64,000 nucleotides of DNA from Arthrinium phaeospermum (GCA_006503535.1 QYRS01000010.1:992001-1056000), one strand, 5' to 3'. Counted from the first letter of the stretch, positions 12,678 through 27,300 are shown. Program-made: numbers and translations. Notes: generated by a model from the sequence alone, not told the origin.

Positions 12678-15252
12678 AGCTATTGGATGGGGCCCGATCC
12701 GGCTCTGCCGTCTTGCTGGAAGAGTCTCTCTCCCTCTCCCTCCCTGCCTCTTCTCCCATCTCGGCAATAAGAAAACAATGGCCCGGAGGACAAGGGAAGT
12801 CCCAAGGGACGGAAAGCTGGTGTGTACCGGAAAGCATTTCGAGCTTGTCCCGGTGTACAACATGATCGACTAGCTTGAGATGGAATGGGAAAACCCCCGT
12901 TTACCCTGTACCAGATTTTCCCTCTCCTGTTCTGGTCTACCCCGCCGTGGCGTAGGTAAAACATCAGCAACCATCGTCTCCGAGCTGAGCAGTTGGTAGC
13001 TAGATGTTGCTGTGTGGATGCTCTGCGTTCGACCTGCAGCCAAGAGCGCCCATCTCATCTCTCTCGTCCTGCCGTCCACCGTCGTACTATCTAGATCTTG
13101 TGTACCCATTGCGGGCTTCGAGAACCGACAAGGCCGATCGATGTCCACCTTTCCCACCCCCTGTTTTTCTCATGCAGCTCCCGCAGCTCCAGATAGTAGG
13201 TCTGCGATACTCGAGAAGCATTGCAACACACAGCACAGCACAGTGCCGTCCCACGAAATCGGGCATTAGGAGAAATACAATCTATTTTCCTCTGATCTTA
13301 GCGGTGAAGCGGCAACTGCATGTATAACAATAATGCCCGATAGACCCCTGGCCAATCGTGTTACTTGACGCTTCGTCATACTTGCTCAAATGGGAACGTC
13401 GCTACTCCAACCCCAAATGAAGAAATGAACACCGCTACATTCAATGGCACGACGACGACTGGGAAAGCGACACATAAGTGTATTATCATGCCTGGTGCAT
13501 ACAGCAACCCTCGTGGGGCATTCAGACCGACACTCCTTTCTCTTTTCCCCTCTTCTCTCCCTCGTGTCTTTGATGACGGGCTAACCGGAGCAGCCTTGGA
13601 CATCGAAAACCCGGGTCTAGTCGCTCTGCTAAGACATGCCTTCCTGGGTGAGGTTGGGATCGGGCCTAGGTAGCCGTTCCGCGGTCACACCAGTATACCT
13701 GCCAACCCGTCACCGTGTCTTGAAACTGGACTGGCAGTTACATACATATATACGTGCATACGTGACCAATGGAAAAAAAAGCGGAGGTTGATGAGAATGA
13801 TATGTAGTTAGCTTCGGTAATACCTGGGTTGACTGACTACCTACTAGCGGGAGGAGGAGGAGTAGAGAGATCTGGCAGGTTTTGCAGGGCCAATACAGTA
13901 ATGCCAATCTCCCCTTTTGCTCCTCTTCCCTCCCAGCTAGTGGGCGAATGATGCGCGCCGGGCGGGACGGGGAAGTGTGCTAGCATCAATCATGTTATCA
14001 GCCCCTCAAATGTGATATATGACAGAAACCGATGCGCCCGCGTCCATCCAAAGTTCACGAGAGACAACTGTCTAGGTTTCTCGAAAAGGGTTTAAAAAGA
14101 AGGAAAAGAAAAGAATAGGCCAGAAGCCGCCAGCAGAGAGAGATTAGTGATGCACGACCGTCTTGAACCATTGGCTGTTACTGGCCTCCTCCTCCTCCTC
14201 CTTCTCGTCTTGTTCACTATTTTTCGACTCCGGCATTTTTATGGACCGTAACGCCTTTTTCACTTGTACATGGGAGGGGCCGATCGAGCCTTGCATCTCG
14301 ACCGCGTTACCCACCTCGAGGGGGAGGGAAAAAAAAGCAAGTAGAGAACAAAATGACACAATATGTACATGCAGCGTTTGGAAGTGTCTCTCTACCTGCC
14401 CTGCACCCTGTGGGCTAGCTAGCCACGCATCAGCCAAGGGGGGCTCTAGGTCCCTGATCGACTACCCAACCCCAAGAGGAGTGCGTCACGACTGTTTCGC
14501 CGTTGCAAACCCGCCGACGCCCCCGTCCCTCCGCCCCCAAGCATCCCTTTCCTATGTTTCTAGACCCGCGGGTTTCTGGTGGGCATCACAGCATTTCAGA
14601 TCGTACAGCCTCTGTGGCCGCAAGGGGCGAGTGAGAGAGTGTGTAAGTGATACCGCGCCGCAGCGTTTTGGTTGGACATGATTGTAAATTCATTCTCTGT
14701 ACTAGAGTGAGCAACGTGAGAGTTTTAAATACGGAATAATTACACAAACAATAGAGTATTCAACGTTTAGACATACAAGTCCGGTATAAACAAAGCCATA
14801 ACGCTCAAGTCCCAGCCAGCCCAGCTAGAAAGCCCACCCATATGTGATAAAAAAACATGATCTCTTCTATACCTCCCACCGTGACATGATCGTACCGCCG
14901 TCTCAGAAAATGCAACAAAAACTAACCGCCTCGTCTTTTTTGTATAGTCGTACGCCGCATATCTCTTTATGTCTTCCTCATCGTCGTGTTTTTTTTTCTT
15001 CTCTTCTTTTCATTTGTGTATAGCTCCGGGAAATAGCAGAAGACCGTATGTGATGATGACCCCTTAGACAAGATTTTGGGAAAAGCAACATGGACACAAG
15101 TAAAAACATCCCTCCCGTGATCGTAATTTTGGTACAGGCGTAAAGCATAAAGGGGACCAAGGAAACCTCCAGCACGTGCAAGAGGGACCGGGGGATATAC
15201 ATGTTTCCTTGGAAAGTTGGCAATCGGCTCGCTATGCTATGGAGTGTAAGTC
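12678..15252. other. Gene-free region between URM1 and the zinc-finger gene
   Basis: These 2.6 kb lie between two convergent genes. I find only short frames and simple-sequence tracts, for example a CTC repeat near 14181-14207 and T-rich runs near 14990-15010. Long 3' UTRs or an unrecognised non-coding transcript are possible, but nothing here shows it. Confidence 0.4.
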
Positions 15253-17031
15253 CTAGTACATGCGGTGTTGCTCAAAGGATATGTTGCGGTTGTGGTCCTC
15301 TTCGTAGTAAGTCCCAGTCGAACTCGGTGTGGCGCCGCTACCGGATAGACTCTCCTGGTCGACATCCATGATCTCGTAGGGACGATTGTTGCGTCCCACC
15401 ATCATATGGTGTGACTGGCCAGGGTTGTTGTGCTGTTGCTGGTGGTGCTGGTGCTGGTGCTGGCGCATCATCACATATGAATGGTAGTCTCCCTCGTGGT
15501 GGTGTTGGTGCGCAGGTAATCCATGGTGATGGGGGTGCTGCAGTTCAGCGGGGTGAGGCAGTTGCGGCAGCTGCGGTACTGAGCCAGAAGTCATGTGCGG
15601 GTGCATAGGTGGCGTGTGTTGCTGTTGTGCCAGATGGTGGCTGGGTGGCGCCACGAGGCCTTGGCCACCGTGAGGGTGAGACCTTGGAACCACGGGAGCG
15701 ACGTTGCGGTCTCGACCGCGGCCCTTGATGCCTTTGTTGAGGTTTTTGTAGATAATAGCGAAGTCGTCGAATACCTTCCGTTCATCTTTGGGGAGACTGT
15801 TGAGCTCCGCTGCCGACATGGTAGCAAACTTCTCGGTCAATTCCATAAGAGTCTTGGTGTGGAATTTGTTTTGGTGAGACTAGAAAATCACACAAGTCAG
15901 CGTAAACAGGTCTGCGGCGAGGATGACAGGAGATGAACGAACCTTGAGGTTTCCACGCTGGGTAAAAGGCCTCCCACAACCGTCCAGGTTGCAGTAGAAC
16001 CTCTTAGACGGGTCATGAACGTTCATGTGTGCCCTAACATTGCCCCGCTGGGCGAACCTCTTGCCGCACTGTTCGCAAGCGAACGGCTTCTCGCCAGTGT
16101 GTCGACGCTCGTGGGTCTACAATGATTAGCTAAATACGATAAAGATGGTCAGAGGGAAGCATACCTTCAGGTTACCGAGTTGGGAGAAAAAGTGGCCACA
16201 TCCTGGATGGTTGCATGGCTATTATCCGTCAGGTTAGCCAACGGGCGAGGCCGTCGTTGTGTGTTCAAAACTTACGTAGGGCTTTTCGCCGGTGTGGCTG
16301 CGAATATGGATGTAGAGATGCGTTTTCTGAGCAAATTTCTGGTTGCAATTCGGTACATCACACCGGTACTTCTTGGGATGCTTCTCGTTAGGCTTGGTGT
16401 CCTCTGGGCTCGCAGACCTGGAGCCGCGAGGCGGTGATGGGTACCGAGCCTCGGGGCTGCTCTCGTCGGATTTGTTGTGCAACTTGGACTGCACAACCCT
16501 CATCAGATTGTCGATGAATGTGTTGTTCTCGAACTTGTTGCCTTCATTTTTGGCACTGTTGGGAGTGAGTGCTACCGAGGAGTCCTGGCCTCTTGTAGGC
16601 TGGGGTGGTGTGTGCAGCTCGTGCTTGACCTCTGGGCTGGCTGTGGTCGACTCCAAGTTGGAGTGCATACTGTCCCGCGGATAGCTGCTGTCTGGCGTTT
16701 TCTCGCTGCTGATAGGCATGACTCGGAGTGTTGGGCGCCCGTCCGAGAACTGCCTGAAGGGCGCAACCAAGGGGCTAGGAGTCGATGGAGGGTAGGCCTG
16801 GAAACCAAAGGGGTTGTGCGGTTGGTAGTGGGGAGCCGTCATACTCGATACTGAAGGCATGCTGTAGGAGTTGCCAACCATGTATTGAGTAGCAACCGTG
16901 GGCTGCTGGACCGTAGGGGAGCTGGTCGCTCTAGAGTCATACTGCATCAATCCGGAATGGCCCATCATGCCATATTCGGGGGCAGACTGATGGTGTTCCT
17001 GCCATCGTCCCCAGTTGGTTGGGAGCTGCAT
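15253..17031 (-). CDS. AZF1: Azf1-type C2H2 zinc-finger transcription factor
   Basis: A DNA-binding regulator with four tandem C2H2 fingers. The exons, in minus-strand order, are 17031-16276, 16218-16165, 16116-15943 and 15879-15253, all phase 0, giving 536 aa. Finger ligands are C224/C229/H242/H246, C254/C259/H272/H276, C284/C287/H300/H304 and C312/C317/H330/H335, joined by TGEKP-type linkers. The finger order and the conserved segment after finger 4 (about [19 protein letters not shown]) suit the fungal Azf1-like group. The N-terminal 220 residues are Ser/Thr/Pro/Gln-rich and look like an activation region. Residues about 395-480 are strikingly His/Gln-rich. Two introns cut fingers 2 and 4 at the same point, after GNLK. 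The name rests on finger pattern, so orthology is likely but not proven. Confidence 0.85.
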
Positions 17032-18267
17032 CGTAGCTTGGAGTACTAGTTATTAACAGGACTCTGTTCGATCTCGGCGAGCCTTTCTCAGTGCGATATT
17101 ATGGGTAGACGCAAGATGTCAAGGTGGTTGCAAGTGTGATGATAGAAAGAGCCGTGTGGTATGGCAGATTCAGAAGTGTGATATTGATGGTGATAAGTAG
17201 TTGGGATGGTGGTAACAGAAAGACAAAAGCCGCCGAATATAACGAGGAAAAGGAAAGACTCGTGGTTCACGAAGAGACGGATATGTAACCAAGGATATAG
17301 TAACCGAGTCAGGTATCAGACATCTCATCGGTTTCCTGTAAGGAACAAGACTTGGGGCCCTCGAGATATTATACTCCGCGAAGCAAGATGATTTGCACTG
17401 GGGTCCCCACCTGGGCCACCGCCCGTGTTAGGTACTGCTGCCGGGGATCGACTTGCGAGGTTGCAGGCGACCAGGATACAAGAGACGTACGTTCTGGATA
17501 GAACGCTTGTACGCATAGGGTTAAGAAACCAAGCCAGGGCTTGGGAAAGACACCCTGTGCTCACATCTCATATCAGACCCCCACCCCAGACTCTTTGTAT
17601 CAGAACGGGGCTCCTAGCCAGCCCAGGGTTCGATCGAGGTGGAGGAATATTGTATCTGAGGCTTGGTCCTGAGCCCACCATAATAGTGGATGACAGGCGG
17701 CCGAGCCAGGATTGAGACATTCTGAACTGATGCGGCAAAGGAGAGAGGCTAGTGTCCACGCCTCGAACCTCCCACTAACATTGGCTGCTTCATGACCTCC
17801 AGTGAGTGGCTGGGACTGGGTTGGCCGTCACAGCTACCACTACAGCTACCAGCTACATCGAAGGGGAAATCACGGCCTAGGTGACCAGCACCCGCTGGAC
17901 AGTAATCCAATCTGGCAATGGTGAGCTGATGGGAGCCTAAGCCCTCCCCCCATAGGGCATGATCCATGTCAGTGACGATTCCAAATAAACAACACAATCT
18001 CCATATACGGAGATCAGCGAAGTTCGCCCGCCAGGTCGAGAGATTCGAAACCAGGTTGGCCAGTAGACAGCTGCGGTCCCCTCTCTGCCTCTACCACCGC
18101 CGAGGGACAATCGAGTCGGGGAGGTCTCATTGTTTCGTTTGCACATATGCCCAGCCGCCTAAGAATAACTCCAAGGACTCCCAGTGTGCTCAGTTGGGTG
18201 GGCAATGAATGGGTGTGGTACCCGCAGCGGGAGAGCTACCAGGGGCGTTGTACCGGGGGATTCCAGG

Positions 18268-18374
18268 GACTAGGTAGTTAAGCCAGGTAGGCAGGCAGGC
18301 AAGACGATGGGTGGATTGGAATCGACTGGGTGGGTGGGCTCAGGCAGTGAGTGAGTGTACTGTACTGTACGTAT
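18268..18374. repeat. Cluster of short tandem repeats
   Basis: Within about 100 bases there are back-to-back short repeats: (GCAG)n, (GGGT)n, (GTGA)n and (TACTG)n-like units. They lie about 1.3 kb upstream of the zinc-finger start codon inside the gene-free region. Low-complexity DNA of this sort is common in fungal promoters, and I assign no function. Confidence 0.4.
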
Positions 18375-21300
18375 CTACGTGGGGCCAGGTCTGAAAAGAC
18401 TATGACGGGGAAGGGCATGCTTGGCAAACTGGGTCGGCAGGTGGCTTGTAGGGAATGAGAGGAAGAGAACGCGCGCGAGTGAGTGAGAGTGTGCGTGTGC
18501 GCGTAAAAGCCGTATGCAGTATGTGTGTGGTGGTTGAAGTTGAGCGGTCCTCAAGCCACCACATATTCAGAGCAGAGCTATTAGGTTTAGCCTCTATCAA
18601 GTGATTCAAGCTGGGGTACCCTGGCGAAACAGGCGATCACTAAAACCACCCCAATTCGAATCTGGCTACTGCTGGTGTACTGGGCGCGCCATCGACGGCC
18701 GGAACTCCACGGATGCGAAATGCCTGGAAACCGCCTGGCCTGTCTTGATGAGTATTTGCCTTGTGGGTGCACATGAGGTAAATGAGGTAAATGTCGTTAA
18801 GACTGGATGCAGCAGGCCACACCGATTGCCCGGTTGCGCTTCCCGGCCACCAATGTCCAATGCGTGCGTTACCGCTCGCAAAAAATGCCCTTCAACAGAT
18901 AGCCGCATATGCAGCGTCAGAGGCGAGAACATCGTCCTGGAGTCGAGCAATATACTCGGTAAATTGTATGGAGAATACTATGTGTGCAAGGCCAGCAAAA
19001 GCAGCAGTCCCATTGATGTAGCCGAAGTCAATGGCGGCTGAGGTACATCCCACTTGGCTGTACTGGAGAGCAGGTTGGGTCGTAGCTGGCGCTGAAACAA
19101 CGACAAATCTAACCCAGGCTATAAATGCAGGTTTAATGAAGCTCTGAAGGCAGGTTGTGGTATGACACGTCGTAAACTGCTGCGCTGAGATGTTAAACTC
19201 AATCCTGCCACTTGCAGAACATGTTCGCCAGCGTATCAATCGGCAAGTGCGAGCGGAGATGTGCCTTCTCTCTTTAGATGTCCTCTTTCGCTCCCTCTCT
19301 CTTGATCGTGCTTTGACTTGTTCCTGCCCATCATCTACATGCCTCGTCTATCTCACCGTATCGAGCCAAGTCGATTGGGCAAAGAGGCGGACAAGCTGTC
19401 AGATATGACAGACGATGGGAAATTGGACGGGATTAGCTTGGCATATCACGACTGTCAGTCAGTCGGTACATCCTGTAGGTAGACTTTTGGGTGTGGTGGT
19501 TGTTCCAGAGATCTGCGGGCAGGGATCATGGAAGTCCAATTGACGAATCAACCAGCTTGTTTCGATGGGGGGTCGAGATACATTAGGTACCTCTGCCCTT
19601 CGCATGTATCATCCGATCGGAACCTTGTATCTGGGTTGTTGCAAAAACCAGCTGCAGCTGGGGGGTCGAGGTGGTATGCAGTTTTCATAACATTACTGCG
19701 CTACGACACCACACGCACGGGTGTACTGAATGACATATCCGCTCGGGGGTTGCATTCTACATCGTGCTAATCTATCAACTATCCATTGCCTTATACACGG
19801 CCGGCGCGTCAGAACCGGCTTCAACACTCCAAATGCTGGTCAGGCGCCGCTAGCTAGTAGTAGGTCGCCCTGAATGCGGATCTTGACATGGAAGCGTGGG
19901 GCGCTGTAATACCAACCAGTGCTGTCAGTCAATCAACCTAACCTAACCTATACCACCTACCTATACTCTGTCGTGCTTTTTGATGCCTTCGTTGCGTTGC
20001 GCTGCGCTGCGTGCCACGTCGGTGCACGGAATGCTCCAAGTCCAACGGTCGGTTCCCCTTACAAGTCGAACGTTGGAAAGCCGTCAGGAGCGGTCTGCTC
20101 TATTGACCGTCTAGTCTGCAGTAGTCTCGTTTGCCGTTCCGCTTCGAGTATTGCGCACCTTGCTTGGCGCCTCAGTCATGTGCCAGAAGCATGGCCGACG
20201 GTATGCATACCTACCTACTTACACAGATACTACTACACCCGCCAACGGTCGCTGTAAGGTAAGATTGCCTTGGACCTCCTCCTCTGGATGTCGACTTTGT
20301 CAAACTTCCATTGTTTCTTTGCTTCTTTGCCAGGGAGCCTCAGGACCCTTTCCTCCCCCGCAACTGGACTCAGCCACCAGATCCAAGTTCAGGCGACGTC
20401 CCAGATGATTAGTGCAGGTAAAGTGCAGGCATCCCCGAGCCTAGGTTCGCAGCCAGCCAGCCCATCAGGTCACTGTTGGCACATCTGGATGCCGTTGCAT
20501 GATGATTCTTAGCTAGCACCGCTGCCGCCTACGGCGCCATCACCACACGGGCTTATCCCCGGCCCAGCTGCAATTGGGCGATCTGCATGAAACAGTCATG
20601 GGGAACTCTTAGATGTTCATGCCGGCGCATTTGTCATGAACAGGTCCTAAGCGAAGCCACGGCTCGATAGTGTAACTGATAATGACAAGGTCGCCTGCTC
20701 AAGTACCAGCACTGGATGTGATATATCATCTTGAAGTAGCAGCGCCATACGTGACACTGGTTCGATCACAATGCATGTACGATCTATCTCCCTCAACCTG
20801 AAGCCTCACGCGGCGAGCTGCTCAACTCTCGCACACTCTACACGGGAGATTTACCTCTATCACCTCCTGCTGTGTATGCATATGACGAACTTTCAGATCC
20901 AATACCATGGGAGTGGGTGCGACCAAAGCAAGCCACAGTGCCACAGGCGCGAGCTTTGGTCGGCGATCGCATCGATCAATTGTGCCCTTTACTTGTAGTC
21001 AGGTGACCCACCTTTGCGATCCTTCATAGAGATCCTTCTCAAGGAGCAGCAGCAACCTTTCGAGGCACCAAGCATCTCTTTGCAAGCCAGGGCGTCACAT
21101 CCTGCGCGGATCCCATGGCGGAAGCCGTATGGCAGTGGACAGCAAAGTCCCGAAAGAGACATATCAGCAAGACACGGACGGTAACTTGCAACTATCTCCA
21201 ATCTTATTTCGTATTTGTCGAGACTCAGGCCAAGGCATTGCATCCCATTGGCCGGGCGGCATGCTGCAAGGACGAGACTGTTCTACTGTAGACATGCATG

Positions 21301-24300
21301 CTCAAGGGGCAGAGTCCCGCCATCGCGCCGACCACCATAAATTCATGTCTCCGCTAATGACAGTGCGGGAAGGACCCTCAGCACACACGTATTTGGCCAC
21401 ATTCAATCGGCTGGGCCGTGGTATGCCGGCTACCCGACTCTACATGCGCAGCGCTACTCTGATTCCATGAGGGCCCGCATGTGTCGATAAAGGTAAAATT
21501 GGCATACGTATTGTACTGCACACTTACTACTCACTTACTACTACAATACCTCCGACCGGGAGTGGGGGAGCAGCCGACCACACTATTGGAGCTTGGCTTT
21601 ACAAGGTCCCCTGATCCGCGCTGACGTCTTCAGCTTCAGACCCGAGATCGTGGTAGACAGGCGGCGGCGACCCAATCAATTTAACAAGCTTCTTCAGCTA
21701 GGATCAGAGCTGACTACATGTATGCACTTGTTCTTTTGTGTCGCGGAAGATCCGGTATGCGCTTTTTTGGAGCAATCGTCGGAATTTGGAGCATGGTAAC
21801 GAATAAGTAATTAACTGAGAAAGGAGGGGGGATATACTCGTTGCCGAAGTAGTAGCCAAGCCAGACCAGAAGGCAATAATGGGTTGACAGGCAGCCAGGT
21901 GAAAGCTTGTCAGCCGGAGCATCTACGAGACGGCAGCATCGAGGAGTCTTACTGGACAGGCGCCCAAAGGGATCGGCCTGGCGTGCAGTGCTTAGCATCG
22001 CATTTTGAGTTTCGTGCCGCTCTCTCAACCCTCACAGCGATCCTCCCAGGCTTCCCATCTGTACTACTGGGTTCATCATATGACGGCTGTTCGTTTTCGA
22101 GTACTTATACAGCGTGACCCATGCATTTCCCACCTTTATGGAGCAACTTATCTATCTGGAGTTACACAGACGGACTTTCCGGGAGGTTCATTGGGGAGCA
22201 TGATCGCAAGCTCGAGTCCATGAGCGACAAGAATCAGCAAATATAGCGCCGCAATTGAACGGCCAAGCCGCCGAGTCGCGAATAATGTACATACCCTGTA
22301 GGGAGGTCTCGTTGGCAGGCGGGGATCGATCCGGTGGCCAGACGCAAGCACGGCTCGCGGAGTACTCCCCTTGGGCAGTACTTGGATACCGGCCTTATGT
22401 GAACTCTGACCGGTAACCAGTCCGGAGAGAGATGCGAAGAGCCCGGCTGCTCAGTGACTACGCGATGACGCAGGAACATGCGTATCGTGGCGCCCGCTCT
22501 CATGAGGACCAGCGCATCGACACTGGCGTGCATCCAATCAGCATCCAAGGTGGGAAGGCGGTTGGATGCCCGTAGGCCCCGCTTATACCATTCATTATAC
22601 CTACATCCATATTGCAAAGCAGACCATCCATCTATTGGCGTTCTATCTTTTCAATAGACCAGACCGCCAGCTGGATGCTGCGAACTCTATCCCCGCGACG
22701 GACGCGGGTCAGTTCCATGATGCGGCAAGTCCAGCAAGCAAGTGGGCGGCGAGGTTGGATGGAGGAGGTCAGAATAACATGTTGACTTGTCTCTTCGCCT
22801 AAGACGCTTCAGCCACCGTCCCAAGTCTAATAAATCTTTAATCTGGAGACCCGTCTTTTGAGCTGTCATCCGTTGTCTTTGGGTTTTCGGTTCTAGGCTT
22901 GGGACGGCAGGACGGGGAAAATAAATGCACAGACGTAAAACTAGCATCGCTCCGGCCCAACTCTTCTCCAGTTCATCTGGAATCGAGCCTAGGGGGAACT
23001 CTTGATCTCGGGCGCTTTTTTAGTACATCGACGTTAATCTACGACTAAATCGGTGCCTAACGTACCGGTAACGACCCGTTTCCCACTTGTTGTCGTCAAT
23101 AGTTTAAACCGACATTTGAAGTCCCGACCGTTGTGCGTAGCAGCATGTATGCCCTACGCACATACATGCACATACGTATATGTATGCAGATCATTCAATT
23201 CGCGAGTTTCTCTGACAATTATACTCGTGCGCAGTGGAAACTGTGCACTAAAAATACCCGATGGATATTGTCGGCTGCCAAAACCCCATCGAGGTGTACG
23301 CCGGGTTTGGATCGTCGAGCACACAGTAAGCAACATCACCCAACTATCAATTCCATGATCCTCAATCCAGACTCAATCCTCCAAACTACTTCGATCTGTA
23401 TCTAGCGTCTGCTCCCTATGCGCTCATTCTGCTGGCCCAAGGCACGATCTGGCCAATGAAGTATGTATGTATGCAAATGGCCAGCAGGGTTTATCCTTGC
23501 CAATTTGTTATCTACATCTTTGGTTTTTCAGCCTTACCATTGGGCTCAGGTAATCTACAAGCATCCCCTTTCCTTGACATGCCTGATAGTCATGGGTAGG
23601 CTTTGATATAGCTTCCACCAGAAAAGAACCTATGACAGAGCTTCAGAAGTGTATGGGTATATGGTTGCTCTCCTATTCCCCGGCCCGGATCGTGCCGACG
23701 TTTCCCAAGACCAGACGATTCCATATTTGTTTGTACTCCATCACCTACAAGAATTGACATGAATTGAGTCGACAACAAATGTCGGCGATGCTGCACCGCC
23801 GGGTCGGAGCCCCACAAGCGCGTCTCCTCTAACAATTTGGTCTTGCAGCAACCTGTGCGCGGGACCAAGCGCTGTAAACCTGATTCGGGTGTTTCTCGCG
23901 ACGCCTTTGCCTCGAGATCTTCGTTCTGGAATGCTCCTGCAGGGCGACTTGTCACAATTCCCAGCTGCCAACTCAATACGGCCCATTTCAATTGCCCAAT
24001 CGAAGCATACTTCGACGCACGAATAGGAAACCGGGCAGCTCCTGGGAAAATTGGGGTTTCTCGCAAGTCGCTCCCGAATAGGACATATATCACTTGTCAC
24101 CTCACATGTGGCCTGCGCGTGCCCGCGACGAACCCAGTCGTCTCCCAGAAACCTGGTATATACGACCCCGCTGACTAGGTATAGCTGACCTGCAGCTTCG
24201 GCTACTTCGCTTGCCGAGATGCTACATGTCAAGATGAGTCCCTCCAAACACCCAGACAGCAGGTACAGTCAATTGGCAACGCGACGAGCATCAGGGTGCG

Positions 24301-24344
24301 TAACAGCACCAGAATATCTTCCCAAGACCAGCCACCAGCCCACC

Positions 24345-24369
24345 CATATCCACATCCACATCCACACGC
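24345..24369. repeat. Short (CCACAT)n hexamer repeat
   Basis: About four imperfect copies of a CCACAT-type hexamer lie inside the large gene-free region. It is a simple microsatellite with no sign of a coding role. Confidence 0.4.
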
Positions 24370-27300
24370 AGGCGACACGATATAACCTTGCCACCCCCAT
24401 CCACATGCCGTGGATGCTGGTAAAACCGCAGTATCTAGGCACCATATTGACCGGGATGCCGCTCCTCAGTTCGATCTGACATTTATTTTCGACGCTTACG
24501 GGCCCACCAGTTGAAGATGCCATCCTAGGTAATTGACGAGAGAGCGGCAGCGATCAATCTATTTGAAGCATCACCCGCTCATGGCCAGACTTGTGCCCTT
24601 CGGTTCTGCCCATCCAGTTGCAAGGCAAGGGTGCTTGCTACCCCATCAGCAGCCTCAGTCCAAGGGCCCATTGAACGAGGAGATTGTACAGGGGCTTCTG
24701 TTGCAGCTGTAGCCTGTGAACTGTGCAAGACTTTGTGTCACGGCCTTGGACAGGAACTTTGACCCCTCCATACTTGGGCGGATGACGAATGTACATCGTG
24801 TGTGGCTACGGGACTCCGTTCAGACCAAGTCCTATTGTCAACAGAACCTCCATGCGGTCCGAACACTCATCGGCCACTACTGCTGGGACTGATGGGCCGG
24901 CGATCACCAAAAACCCTGTATCATACCGCTTCTATGATATCCCATACATCCTGCATTGGTCAATTTCTTGAGCCACGATGTCGGAAAGGCGTTGGCCTGA
25001 AAAACGTGGCCAAGCCAGTCGAAGCTTCTTATCCCGCGGCCTAGGTTTTCGGCTGTTATCTGAAGCTTCGCTTCGATATCTATACTCTGAACGCCAGACC
25101 CTCATTGGCGATGTATGTGGGAACCCACAATGGAAGTCCGCCCCCTCACCAATTCGACATTTATATGTAGATCTATGCTAACAATGGGTTGACATGCGGA
25201 TTTTCATGGGTCTCTGGACAGGCATAGAGACTTTGCATGGGACGAGAGCAAGTCCAAGCTCGATATGCCAGGGGAACTTTTCGAGATCCGAATTCATCCT
25301 CCGTAGACACTGGCGCACTGGACGCCCGCATGAACATGTTTCGGTTTCTTCATCGGTGGCACCTGATCGGATCTTGCAGATACCACGGAGCCACGAGGGG
25401 ATCCCCCCAAGGTGACTGCTCACAAGGTACCTCGTATCTGTTCGCAAAGTCTACCCAAAGCGATGTTGATGGGCAGCGAAGAGGTCCTTGCGTTCCACTT
25501 TCTACTCGCTTGACACCGGTGGAGGGCAATGGGCTCTCCAAAGTGCCCAGCTGGGCTAGGGTAAGCACACCCCAGGTCGACTTTACACTTACTGTGCCCA
25601 GAAATAGATCGTTGCAGTTGAGATATGTACAAAGATCTGCTTCAGGTCGAGCTGGCCCCTCGAAACATGCATTTAAGGGTGGCGGACATGTCCGCCCTCA
25701 GGGCAGTATGCAGAGCAGCATGCAGAGAAGACAAGCCTTGGTATTCCATCAAATTTGGCAAAGAAAGTAGGGCCCGCCTTTTTAGATTATGGCTGTCGAG
25801 TAAGCGACTGCCTCCATAGGCCCCCTGCTTCTACCCCGGTCATGCTGGGATCGTCGGAAAACAAGATGCTGGCAAGACGACAAACGAGTGAGTGTAGACC
25901 AGAATAGACGACGATGGCACATTCAGATCTGCTATACTGAAATGCCAGTACGGCCTAGATGGGGCGATATGACTGGGTATCCCACAGCACAATATTTTGG
26001 CGTACCACACAACACCATAAGCCATGCGTCATGATCCACATCGATCATGGCTGAGAAGTTGTCGGCATTCGGGATGCACATCTGCAGCTTTTCTGTACTT
26101 TCGCTACTATCGCCATGTCTGTACACGACTTGCGTATGGGAGACTGTAGACCCGCCCACTAGGCCTTCTCGGCGCTGCGGCATTCACATACCCGGACGCG
26201 CTGGAGACCGCAGTTCTATCAGAAAAATACACATCACACGGTCGGAGCCTCAACCCCCTTCGGCCGGCACGTTGTATCGGCCTCAGAGAATGGCAGCATA
26301 CGCGTGCGTTTTGTTGGACACCACCAACTGACGGCGCCCTCTTTTACGTTACATGGCGAGATGGCCTAGCAAAGGAGCCCTGCACGGGGGGCACGGTTGC
26401 GGCCGACCCGGCTATCTCCGCCAAGCACAGGGGTGGCCGCCAATGTATGTACATATGGGCGTAAGCAGTCTTTTTGGGAGGAGGGGCCCGATAGCCTGCT
26501 GACAGGGGAGGGAGTGGTTCCCGTAGGCTGGCATGTTCCGACGTAATTCCAAACCCAGATGTCTACTATGGAAGTATCTATACGAGAGGTGCGTATCCTT
26601 CTTCTCTGGATTGGGGATGAGGAGGGTCGGATTATACTGCAAGGATCCGCTACGCATGCGGCTATACCTCCTCTCGCCCAACAACCTACCTATCTAGGCA
26701 CCAGGTTGCCGGTCACGGAAACTAACCTGGAATGCATACGGACACGCGCATATCAGAAATTGAACCTCGCAAAGTCAGTCACGTCTGTGGCTTCGAACTG
26801 GTGTCAAAAGAAGCTGGGCGAATGCGGTAAACCGAGTCGGAAGGCAAGGCAAGGCGCCCCCTTTCTTTTCAGCTTTTCACATCTGCCGACCACCAATTCC
26901 TTCTAGATGCGCCACCGGCTCAGCCCAAGCCCGACAAGCTGACGCCATCTCGCTTAATGCCTGCGCTGCCCAGTCAGAGGTCTCTGTCGGACCCGAAGGT
27001 ATGGGTCTCCCACGATGAGATGCAACGCACACTTCTCCCACGATCTCAGCGGCAGCAAGCAGCAACAACAACGGCAGTGACAGCAGCTATAGCAGGATGT
27101 ACATATACTATGTGTGGTGGTATCTCGGCAGGATTGACACCATACAACCCTATTACGTGGGCATAACCCCTCATATATACACAGAACTTGCCTTGGACAG
27201 TTGCAAGCACACAATACCGGACGTATGAAACAGGAAGTTGGAGGAGCCGGTTGGCACCAATTCCCAGTGAGGTGAGGCTGCGACTGCATCACTCGTTGCC

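Noticed and set aside
25237..25770. A 177-codon frame inside the gene-free region
   Set aside because: No domain, random-looking composition, and no sign of intron structure or a neighbouring homologous exon.
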